A stretch of 64,000 nucleotides of DNA from Rhodoferax sp. OV413. GTDB lineage: Bacteria > Pseudomonadota > Gammaproteobacteria > Burkholderiales > Burkholderiaceae_C. Both the position numbers and the translations under genes were made by a program. Numbering within the stretch: position 1 is the first letter of the stretch; each line of letters opens with the position of its first letter. This document shows positions 16,164 through 23,480 of the stretch, piece by piece. The DNA lies in NCBI RefSeq assembly GCF_900104385.1, contig NZ_FNJA01000006.1:62001-126000 (forward strand), read 5' to 3'. The notes under the pieces are model-generated. The model saw nothing but the letters and a program-made list of their open reading frames with translations. It was not told where the DNA came from and did not search any database.

Positions 16164-17807
16164 TTAGAAACCCTCGGTCGAGGCCGTCTTGATGGTGGTT
16201 TCCATCACGCAGCGATTCACCGCCGGCGGTGATTCGCCGATGTGGAAAGCCAGTTTGCGGTCGCGCAGCGCTACGTCGGCGGTGGTCACACGGTCGAAGC
16301 GGCGCAGGTGCTCGGTCCAGGACGCGTCTTCGATCATTTCGACAAAGCGGCCGGGGTCGTTGATGTCGTGCAGCAGCTCCCAGGACAGCGCGCCATGGCT
16401 CAGGCGGCTGCGCCGCGATTCCTGCATCAGATTGCGGAATTCGCGCGCCCGGGCCGGATCGATGCGGTATTCGATGCTCACCATCACATGGCCGCTGGCC
16501 GGCGGCGCCTCGGCCTGCGGCGTCTTGAACTGGCTGGAAGGCGTCAAATCCTCGACCATGCCCTGGCCGGGCAGCAGGCGGTTCACCAGCGCCATCCCCG
16601 ACACGCCGCAGACCGCCGCCAGCAGCAGACTGGTCTGCACCGAGCCCACGGTAGCCACCTGGCCCCAGAGCGCGGCGCCGCCGGCGCTGGCGCCCATGAT
16701 GGCCATCTGGTACATCGACATGCCGCGCGCCCGCACCCAGTCGGGCAAGCCCATCTGGGCCGACACGCTGAGGGTGTTGGCGGTGGTGATCCAGGCAGCC
16801 CCGGCCAGCAGCATGGCCGGCACGGCGATCCAGGTGTGGTGCGTCAGCGCCACGACCAGCATGGCGGCCGACTGCACGGCGGCGCCGCTGAGCACCAGGG
16901 CGTCGCGCGCCAGGCGCCGGCGCAGCTGCGGCAGAAACAGCGTGGAAATGATCGCCCCCAGGCCCATCGAGGCCAGCAGCAGGGTGAAGGTGCCGGCCCC
17001 GCCGCCGTGCAGGTTGCGCGCCACCAGCGGCAGCAGCGCCACCAGCGCGGTCGAGGTCAGGAAGAAGATCGATATCCGCAGCAGCACGCCCTTCAGGTGG
17101 TAGGACTGGGCCACGTACTGCACGCCTATGCGCATGGCGCTGAGCAGGCGCTCGCGCCCCAGTGGGTGCGGCACATGCACGCGCTGCCAGCGCGAGATGA
17201 TCACCGCCGCGGCCAGTGACAGTACGGCGTTCAGCAAAAACACCCAGGCGCTGCCGGCACTGGCGATCAGCGCCCCGGCGACCAGCGGGCCGATGATGCG
17301 CGAGGCGTTCATCGACACGCCGTTCAGCGCCAGCGCCGCCGGCAACTGGGTGCGCGGCACCAGCTCGGGCACGATGGCGGAGAACACCGGCCAGCGCATG
17401 GCCAGGCCGATGCCGTTGGCAAAAATCAGCAGCAACAGCAGCACCGGCGACAGCAGTTCGAGAAAAATGCACAGGCTCAGCAAACAGGCCACCACCGCCA
17501 CCCAGATCTGGGTGATCAGAAAGTAGCGTTTGCGGTCCAGGATGTCGGCCAGCGCGCCGCTGGGCAGGCCGAGCAGAAACACCGGCAGGCTGCTGGCCGT
17601 CTGCACCAGCGCCACCCATAGTGGCGTGGCATTCAGCGAGGTCATCATCCAGGCGGCCGCCACATCGCTCATCCACATGCAGATATTGGCCATCAGCCAG
17701 GTGCTCCACAGCATGCGGAACACCGGCCTGCGGAACGGCGCCATGGGGGACAGATCGTGGTCGTTGGGGGCTGCGGCGCGGGCGGGATCGGAATGGACTT
17801 CGGGCAT
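16164..17807 (-). CDS. MFS exporter (EntS-like) fused to a C-terminal ABM-like domain
   Basis: This is a 547-residue protein. Residues 1 to about 415 form a major facilitator of the EntS/DUF894 group, with around 12 helices and the loop motif ADILDRKR. The last 110 residues form a soluble ferredoxin-like domain (VMVSIEYRIDPARAREFRNLM, then SWELLHDINDPGRFVEMIEDASW) of the kind found in antibiotic-biosynthesis monooxygenase and ABM proteins. EntS exports enterobactin, but the substrate here is unknown. No siderophore genes are nearby. The fusion suggests substrate sensing or modification at the cytosolic face; that is inference. Confidence 0.82.
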   Translation of the reverse strand: MPEVHSDPARAAAPNDHDLSPMAPFRRPVFRMLWSTWLMANICMWMSDVAAAWMMTSLNATPLWVALVQTASSLPVFLLGLPSGALADILDRKRYFLITQIWVAVVACLLSLCIFLELLSPVLLLLLIFANGIGLAMRWPVFSAIVPELVPRTQLPAALALNGVSMNASRIIGPLVAGALIASAGSAWVFLLNAVLSLAAAVIISRWQRVHVPHPLGRERLLSAMRIGVQYVAQSYHLKGVLLRISIFFLTSTALVALLPLVARNLHGGGAGTFTLLLASMGLGAIISTLFLPQLRRRLARDALVLSGAAVQSAAMLVVALTHHTWIAVPAMLLAGAAWITTANTLSVSAQMGLPDWVRARGMSMYQMAIMGASAGGAALWGQVATVGSVQTSLLLAAVCGVSGMALVNRLLPGQGMVEDLTPSSQFKTPQAEAPPASGHVMVSIEYRIDPARAREFRNLMQESRRSRLSHGALSWELLHDINDPGRFVEMIEDASWTEHLRRFDRVTTADVALRDRKLAFHIGESPPAVNRCVMETTIKTASTEGF

Positions 17808-17838
17808 CAGTCCATCATAGTTCGCCCGGCCGGTGGGC

Positions 17839-20556
17839 TCAGCTGACCAGCTTCAAACCCACGGGCAGCGATTCGCCAAACGCCCGCCGCGCGTCGGCCG
17901 CGTCCAGCACCGTGACCTCGCGCACCATGGCGATCCAGGCCGGCGCGGCGCGTGCTGCGGCAAGGCGATCCAACACGCGCTGGCGCAGCGCTTCGGGCAC
18001 GTCGCGGGCCCGATCGCCGGTGGCGCGGGCGATCTGGGTGGCGGCAAAGGCTGCCGGCTCCACCTGGGCCCAGTCCTGCGCCAGCACGGCCTCCAGCCAC
18101 TGCGCGGCGACGTCCGGCGGCACGACATGGTGCAGGCTGGCGTACAGCGGCTGGCGCGCGCCTATGCGGCCCAGCGCCCACCAGCTTTGCGGGTTCTCGC
18201 CGGGCTGTTGCAGGCGCTGCACCAGCCATTGGCCGAGCTGCACCTTGTGGGTCACCGCCAGGCGCTCGAACGAGGCCGCCATGCGCAGCATCTCGTCCAG
18301 CGCCAGCATGGGCGGTCCGCCGGGCGCGGGCACGTCCTGACCGCCCCCAGGCTGCAGGTAGTAGGCGATGGCCTCGAACACCATGTCCTGCTGCTCGGCC
18401 GTCAGGCCGCCGGCCACGCGGCGCCACAGCGTCCACCACTCGGACCACTGCTGCGGTTCGTGGCTGTGGGCGATGCCGGGCTCAAACAGCTGCCACAGCT
18501 GCTGCACCCGCCAGTCGTCCAGCGGATGGCCGAAGCCCGGGCGCAGCGCATAGCCGGTCAGGTTGAACCACTGGCGCTCGTGCTGGGCCGTGCGGCGCCG
18601 GCGCTTGGCGGCATCCAGCAGCTGGCCGAACAAGGTGCGCAGCAGCGGCGTGTCCCAGCTGTCGCGGCTGCCCAGCAGGCGCTCCAGCTGGCTGCGCAGC
18701 TGCTTCACCTCTTTGGCGTCCACGCCCTGGCTGCGGTCGCCGTAGACGCGGCCGATGGCGTTGCTGGCATCCGCCAGGCGCGGGTGCGGCGCGGCTTCGA
18801 CGCTGGCCTCGGGTACATCTTCCGACGCTTGGCCGCGCAGCTGGAATTCCAGTTGCCAGCGCTGCGTGGGGTCGGCTACCGCGACGCAGTGCATCTCCAG
18901 CGTGCCGACCTCGGTGAGCGCAGTGCTGAGCTGCACCAGCACCTCGCTGGCGCTGCCCTGGACCACGGTAGCGATGGGCGGAAGCCGCACGAAGTTGCCC
19001 GTGGAAAGGTCGATCAGCTCGCCCGGTTGGTGCCGGGTATCGGTGACGCTGGAGGCCAGGTAGAAGCGCACCGGCCGGCCCAGGCGCAGCGCAAAGGTGC
19101 GGTCGGCCAGGGTGATGGCCCGGCCCTCTTCGGCGCCATGCGGCAGCACGCAGATGCCGCGCTGGCTGGTCAGGCCGTCGTCCAGCACCAGGAAGTAGCT
19201 GCGCGCCGAGCCACCACCGATGCGCGGCGCTTTGCCAGCGCGGGCCAGCGCATAGGCCACGGCGCCGCGGGCCACGGCCGCGTCCAGCTGTGGGTTGTGC
19301 AGCAGCTGCAGCGGCTGGGCGGCCCAGCCGTCCAGCGTCTGCTGCAGGCGCTGCACCAAATCTTGCGCATGGAACACGCCGCCGTTGAGCAGCAAGGTAT
19401 CGGGTGGCGCACCCGGGTGGCGCTGCAAGAAGGCGGCGATATGCCGGGTGATGGCTGCGTCGCTCGCATACGGCAGGCCGAAGGCCACCAGGCCGCTGCG
19501 CGCGCGCTGCGGCAGGGCGTCGGCGGCGACCTGGGGGAAGAAGCCGTCGACCAGCAGTTGCTGCAAATCCGCCCGGCTCAGCGGCGCCGAGCGTGCGCCG
19601 CCGATCAGCCTGGAGCCGCTGCCCAGCAGGGTGACGGTGGTGCTGTCGGGCGCGCCCGGGCTCCACAGCAGTTCCTTGGCGGCGCGGCAGCGCTGGGTCA
19701 GTTGGGCCAATTGGGTGGCGCTCAGGCGCTCACTGCCCAGGCGCGATTCGACCAGATGCGCGAGCGCCAGGTCCATGTTGTCGCCGCCCAGCACCAGGTG
19801 GTCGCCCACGCCGCTGCGGGTCAAACGCGGTTGGCCGTCGACGATGTCCACATCGATCAGCGTCAGGTCGGTGGTGCCGCCGCCCACGTCGCAAACCAGC
19901 ACGCGGCGGGTGTTCTGCAAATCTTCGGCCAGAGTCTCGCGGTGGCTGTAGACCCAATCGTAGAACGCGGCCTGGGGTTCCTCGATCAGTCTGACACCGG
20001 GCAAACCCGCCAGGCGCGCGGCCTCCAGCGTGAGTGCGCGCGCACCTTCGTCGAAGGACGCGGGCACGGTCAACACCAACTCCTGCTGCTCCAGCGGGGC
20101 TTTGGGGTGCTGGGCGTTCCAGGCGGCGCGCACATGGGCCAGGGTGCTGGCGCTGGCGGCCAAGGGTGAGACTTTGGCAATATCGTCCGGCGCGCCCCAG
20201 GGCAGGATGGGCGCGGTGCGGTCCACCGCGGCGTGCGACAGCCAGCTCTTGGCGCTGGCCACCAGCCGGCCCGGCTGCTGCGCGCCCAGCTCCAGCGCGA
20301 AGCGGCCCAGCACCGCGGTTTCAGTGGACGGCCAGGGCAATTGCAGATCGGCCGGCGCCAGCGTGCTGGCGGCAGGGTGGAAGCGCACCGACGCCAGCAG
20401 CGGCAGCGCCGCCACCTCGCCCGCCGCCACCAGCTGGGCGATGGGAAACAGCTGGATCTGCGCCGCCCCACGCTCGGCAAACGCTACCACCGTGTGGGTG
20501 GTGCCCAGGTCGATGCCGACGGTGTAGCGGGGTTGCTTGCTTGCTACATTAAGCAT
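17839..20556 (-). CDS. Hsp70-family chaperone with long C-terminal DUF3731-like region
   Basis: This is a 905-residue protein. Residues 10 to about 420 form an Hsp70/actin ATPase: phosphate-1 motif GIDLGTTHTVV, connect region around VLTVPASFDE, and phosphate-2 motif VCDVGGGTTDLTLID. The remaining half lacks the standard DnaK peptide lid and matches what is called DUF3731. Proteins like this occur in Burkholderiales next to a second Hsp70 and a DUF2760 gene. Both are present here, at 23481-25849, but separated by a three-gene cassette. The only usable start codon lies inside a dispersed repeat copy. The client proteins are unknown. Confidence 0.85.
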   Translation of the reverse strand: MLNVASKQPRYTVGIDLGTTHTVVAFAERGAAQIQLFPIAQLVAAGEVAALPLLASVRFHPAASTLAPADLQLPWPSTETAVLGRFALELGAQQPGRLVASAKSWLSHAAVDRTAPILPWGAPDDIAKVSPLAASASTLAHVRAAWNAQHPKAPLEQQELVLTVPASFDEGARALTLEAARLAGLPGVRLIEEPQAAFYDWVYSHRETLAEDLQNTRRVLVCDVGGGTTDLTLIDVDIVDGQPRLTRSGVGDHLVLGGDNMDLALAHLVESRLGSERLSATQLAQLTQRCRAAKELLWSPGAPDSTTVTLLGSGSRLIGGARSAPLSRADLQQLLVDGFFPQVAADALPQRARSGLVAFGLPYASDAAITRHIAAFLQRHPGAPPDTLLLNGGVFHAQDLVQRLQQTLDGWAAQPLQLLHNPQLDAAVARGAVAYALARAGKAPRIGGGSARSYFLVLDDGLTSQRGICVLPHGAEEGRAITLADRTFALRLGRPVRFYLASSVTDTRHQPGELIDLSTGNFVRLPPIATVVQGSASEVLVQLSTALTEVGTLEMHCVAVADPTQRWQLEFQLRGQASEDVPEASVEAAPHPRLADASNAIGRVYGDRSQGVDAKEVKQLRSQLERLLGSRDSWDTPLLRTLFGQLLDAAKRRRRTAQHERQWFNLTGYALRPGFGHPLDDWRVQQLWQLFEPGIAHSHEPQQWSEWWTLWRRVAGGLTAEQQDMVFEAIAYYLQPGGGQDVPAPGGPPMLALDEMLRMAASFERLAVTHKVQLGQWLVQRLQQPGENPQSWWALGRIGARQPLYASLHHVVPPDVAAQWLEAVLAQDWAQVEPAAFAATQIARATGDRARDVPEALRQRVLDRLAAARAAPAWIAMVREVTVLDAADARRAFGESLPVGLKLVS

Positions 20557-20600
20557 AGCTGCTTGCGAAGATTAAATATGCGCTGGAGGCTGTTTTTACG
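20554..20600 (+). repeat. Dispersed hairpin repeat, family 1, copy 4
   Basis: CATAGCTGCTTGCG, then ATGCGCTGGAGGCTG and TTTTTAC. Its first three bases are the reverse complement of the Hsp70 start codon, so the repeat supplies the translation start of that gene. It is the left boundary of the cassette at 20600-23330. Confidence 0.7.
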
Positions 20601-20640
20601 TATATTTTGGGCGTTGCCCACCGTGGCGGCCAGGGTGGCG

Positions 20641-21714
20641 TCATTGCGAATCGTCTTCTATGGAGGTGTCGCCCTTGGCCAGCTCGCGCTCAATCTGCTC
20701 AATGCTGGGCAGGCTGGTCAGCAGCTCTGCGGGCAGGGATTCGAGCAGCTTGTATTCGGCGATGCCCATGGGCTGGCTCTTGTCGCCCAAGGCGTATTCG
20801 GCCACGATCTTGTTTTTGCTTTTGCACAGCAGCAAGCCGATGCTGGGGTTGTCCAGCTCGCTCTTGACTTGGCGGTCTACGGCGGTAAGGTAAAAGCCCA
20901 GTTGCCCCAAATGCTCGGGCTTGAACTTGCCACCCTTGAGCTCAATCACCACATAGCAGCGCAGCTTGAGGTGGTAGAACAGCAGGTCGATAAAAAACTC
21001 GTCCCCGCCCACGTCCAACAGCACCTGCCGGCCAACAAACGCAAAGCCCGCGCCCAGCTCCAGCAGAAATTCGGTGACATGCTGGACCAAGGCGTTTTCA
21101 ATCTCGCGCTCGCCTGCCTCTCGACTGAGGCCTAGGAAGTCAAAGCGGTACGGGTCTTTCAATGACTCACGGGCCAGATCAGACTGCGGCTTGGGCAAAC
21201 TGGCCTCAAAGTTGGTCACCGCCGTTCCGGTGCGCTCCAACAGACGTGTTTCGATATGGATGTTCAACACATTACGCGACCACCCATGCTGGATGGCGCT
21301 CCGGGCATAGGCCAAGCGTTGTTGATGGTCTTTCAAACGGGTAAGCAATACCAGGTTGTGCCCCCAAGGCAATTGTCCAACAGCCTGTTGGACAACTTCG
21401 GCATCCGGCCACGCTTCCGCAAATGCCCGCATGTACATCAGATTGGCGCGGGAAAACCCCTTCATGTCCGGAAAGGCCGCACGCAAATCATGCGCCAGCC
21501 GCTCAATCACCTTGGCGCCCCAGCCCTGCGCGGCCTGCCGCAACAGAATGTCCTGCCCCATCTGCCAGTACAGCAACACCAGCTCGCGGTTCACGGTCAG
21601 CGTGGCGCGCTGCTGGGCGGTGTGGATGCGGCTCTTCAGGTCGGCCAGCCATTCGGTATAGCCGTCTGGGGGCGGAGCCAGACTGGCTGGCCCAGCGTTG
21701 ACGTTTGTGCTCAT
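20641..21714 (-). CDS. YhcG/DUF1016-type PDDEXK nuclease-family protein
   Basis: This is a 357-residue protein with two domains. The N-terminal DUF1016 helical region has NRELVLLYWQMGQDIL and the conserved MKGFSRANLMYMRAFAEAW. The C-terminal PDDEXK-fold domain has FFIDLLFYH, with the catalytic Asp, and VVIELKGGKF, with the Glu-x-Lys pair. Close relatives (E. coli YhcG) are predicted nucleases often carried in mobile or defence-linked regions. The gene lies between two halves of an Hsp70 gene group and looks like an insertion. No transposase is attached. The biological role is not established. Confidence 0.85.
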   Translation of the reverse strand: MSTNVNAGPASLAPPPDGYTEWLADLKSRIHTAQQRATLTVNRELVLLYWQMGQDILLRQAAQGWGAKVIERLAHDLRAAFPDMKGFSRANLMYMRAFAEAWPDAEVVQQAVGQLPWGHNLVLLTRLKDHQQRLAYARSAIQHGWSRNVLNIHIETRLLERTGTAVTNFEASLPKPQSDLARESLKDPYRFDFLGLSREAGEREIENALVQHVTEFLLELGAGFAFVGRQVLLDVGGDEFFIDLLFYHLKLRCYVVIELKGGKFKPEHLGQLGFYLTAVDRQVKSELDNPSIGLLLCKSKNKIVAEYALGDKSQPMGIAEYKLLESLPAELLTSLPSIEQIERELAKGDTSIEDDSQ

Positions 21715-21857
21715 ACTTTCCTTCTCTTTGCCGCCTTCGAAGCTGGTTGGGCGTGGCGGGTTCTTAGCCGTGTGTTGGTGCGCGGACCTAGGGACGATGC
21801 TAATCGAGCTAGCCGCAGAATCCAGGTTGCGAAGCGCGTGTACCCGGTGGATGTGCG

Positions 21858-22637
21858 CTACAACAGCGCGGCTTCCCGCTCGCACTCGGCCCTCACACCC
21901 AGCGGCACGACACACAGCCGGACGCCGTCCAGCGTGAGTACCAGGCCCAGTTGCCCGCCGACCTGCAGCACGCCGCAGGTGGTCACGGGCGGCGCGGATA
22001 GGGCTTCGGCCGCCAGCGTGGACAGACTTGCCAAGGCGCTGATCGGTGGCCGGCGCAGCATCGCCCACAGGGTGTGCGGATCGCGCAGCTGTAGGGACTG
22101 CAGGTAGAGGCGGAAGACGGTTTCTTGCTCTGCAGTTGTCTCTGTATCGGTCCCGGGGCCGGCCGCTTGCCGCAGACGCAACAGCGCCCGGCGCAGCTGC
22201 TGCCGGCTGGCGGCTTCGGACCTACCGCTGGCCTCGGCGATCTCGGCATGGGTGACCTCGAAGATTTCGTGCAGCAGCAGGGCCGCACCGTCCTCCGGCG
22301 CCAGCTGGGCCGCGAGCAGGCGCAGGGCCTTCGCGGCTTCTTGCGCCAGGGCCGCATCCATCTCGGCCGATTGGGATGCCGTGTCGCCTGCATCCATTCC
22401 GGCCAGCCATTGCTGCATCCAGTCGCGGCGGCGCAGGCTGTCGATAGCCAGGTTGCGCACCACGGTGAGCAGCCAGGCTTGGGCAACAAAGGGCGCTTGT
22501 GTGTCGGCTACCAAGGCCCGCAGGTAGGCGTCCTGCACCGCGTCCTCGGCTTCCGCCGGGCCCAGCAGGCGGGTGGCGGCGCGCACCAGGCGGCTGCGGT
22601 CGGAGTCGATGAGGGCCCAGTGGTGTTCGTCGTACAT
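21858..22637 (-). CDS. ECF-type RNA polymerase sigma factor
   Basis: This is a 259-residue protein. Residues 10-75 match sigma region 2 (RLVRAATRLLGPAEAEDAVQ and WLLTVVRNLAIDSLRRRDW). Residues about 105-160 match region 4 (EDGAALLLHEIFEVTHAEIA). An extra C-terminal 85 residues has no domain I recognise. No anti-sigma gene is adjacent, so the C-terminal extension may control activity, as in the SnoaL-tailed sigma families, though it does not clearly look like SnoaL. The ATG at 22637 is used; a GTG 15 codons upstream is also possible. It is divergent from the ClpP-like gene, with 88 bp between starts. Confidence 0.75.
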   Translation of the reverse strand: MYDEHHWALIDSDRSRLVRAATRLLGPAEAEDAVQDAYLRALVADTQAPFVAQAWLLTVVRNLAIDSLRRRDWMQQWLAGMDAGDTASQSAEMDAALAQEAAKALRLLAAQLAPEDGAALLLHEIFEVTHAEIAEASGRSEAASRQQLRRALLRLRQAAGPGTDTETTAEQETVFRLYLQSLQLRDPHTLWAMLRRPPISALASLSTLAAEALSAPPVTTCGVLQVGGQLGLVLTLDGVRLCVVPLGVRAECEREAALL

Positions 22638-22725
22638 GGACGCAGCATGCCATAAGCGGGGAAGGGGCCGGGTGTCACACAAGCCCTGCCTGGTTCGTCA
22701 AGGCAGTTCAACCACAAGGACCACC

Positions 22726-23313
22726 ATGGATACCCCAGCCAAACCAGACACCACCGAGCCGCGCACCTCCTACCTGGAGGAAAAGGCCTTCAAGTCGCGC
22801 ACCTTGCTGATTTTCGGCACGGTCACCGACGTGATGGCCGCCGATGTGGCGCGCCGGCTGATCGCGCTGGATGCCGACAGCGCCGAGCCCATCGACGTGC
22901 TGGTGAGCTCGCCGGGCGGCCACCTGGAATCCGGCGACGCCATCCACGACATCGTGCGCTTCATCGCCGCGCCGGTGAACATGGTCGGCACCGGCTGGGT
23001 TGGCAGCGCCGCCACCCATTTGTTCCTGGCCGTGCCGCGCGCACGGCGCTACTGCCTGCCGAATACACGTTTCTTGATCCACCAGCCCAGCGGCGGCGCG
23101 GGCGGGCCGGCCAGCGACATCGCCATCCAGGCGCGCGAGATCGTCAAGGCCCGCGAGCGCATCGCCCGCACCATCGCGCGCGAAACCGGCAAGCCGCTGG
23201 CGGAGGTGCTGGTCGACATTGAGCGGGACCGCTGGCTGTCGGCCGAGGAAGCGGTGGCGTACGGCCTGGTGTCGCGCATCATTGAGCGCAAGACCGAGCT
23301 CAGGGAAGCGTGA
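22726..23313 (+). CDS. ClpP-like serine protease subunit
   Basis: This is a 195-residue ClpP-family protein. The catalytic triad can be placed at Ser94 (GWVGSAATH), His119 (FLIHQPSGG) and Asp168 (ERDRW). This is the same spacing as Ser97, His122 and Asp171 in E. coli ClpP, so the enzyme should be active. It lacks the housekeeping GxASM motif around the serine and has no clpX or tig neighbour, so it is a second, specialised ClpP. AAGGA lies upstream of the ATG. It is divergent from the ECF sigma gene and is followed by a perfect 16-bp-arm hairpin repeat that could end its transcript. Confidence 0.85.
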   Translation: MDTPAKPDTTEPRTSYLEEKAFKSRTLLIFGTVTDVMAADVARRLIALDADSAEPIDVLVSSPGGHLESGDAIHDIVRFIAAPVNMVGTGWVGSAATHLFLAVPRARRYCLPNTRFLIHQPSGGAGGPASDIAIQAREIVKARERIARTIARETGKPLAEVLVDIERDRWLSAEEAVAYGLVSRIIERKTELREA

Positions 23314-23326
23314 TGCTCACTTTTTA

Positions 23327-23368
23327 ATAGCTGCTAGCGCAGGTATTACCTGCGCTAGCAGCCTGTTT
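23327..23368 (+). repeat. Dispersed hairpin repeat, family 1, copy 5 (perfect palindrome)
   Basis: The arms GCTGCTAGCGCAGGTA (23330-23345) and TACCTGCGCTAGCAGC (23347-23362) are perfect complements around a single T. This is the best-preserved hairpin of the family. It lies just after the ClpP-like gene and is the right boundary of the cassette that splits the Hsp70 genes. Confidence 0.85.
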
Positions 23369-23394
23369 GACGTGAACATTCCCTGCCAGAGAAC

Positions 23395-23480
23395 CCGTGG
23401 AACCGGCTTTGCCGGGCCACTGGGTTCGCCCCCTGCAAGGGGGTTGGCGGAAACGCGCAGCGTGGAGCCTGGGGGTGAGC
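23395..23480 (+). repeat. Dispersed repeat, family 2, copy A
   Basis: It shares GGAACCGGCTTTGCCGGGC, then CGCCCCCTGCAAGGGGG and GCCTGGGGGTGAGCC with two other places in the window (25897 and 34650), in the same orientation. It contains short hairpins (CCGGC/GCCGG and CCCCCT/AGGGGG). It abuts the stop codon of the second Hsp70 gene. Confidence 0.85.

Noticed and set aside
21715-21857. A possible gene remnant between the YhcG-type gene and the sigma factor
   Set aside because: The open frame upstream of the YhcG start contains no recognisable protein motif and no start with a ribosome site.
20600-23330. The YhcG-sigma-ClpP cassette as a prophage or insertion sequence
   Set aside because: No transposase, integrase, tRNA or target duplication is visible. 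Only the bracketing repeats suggest mobility.
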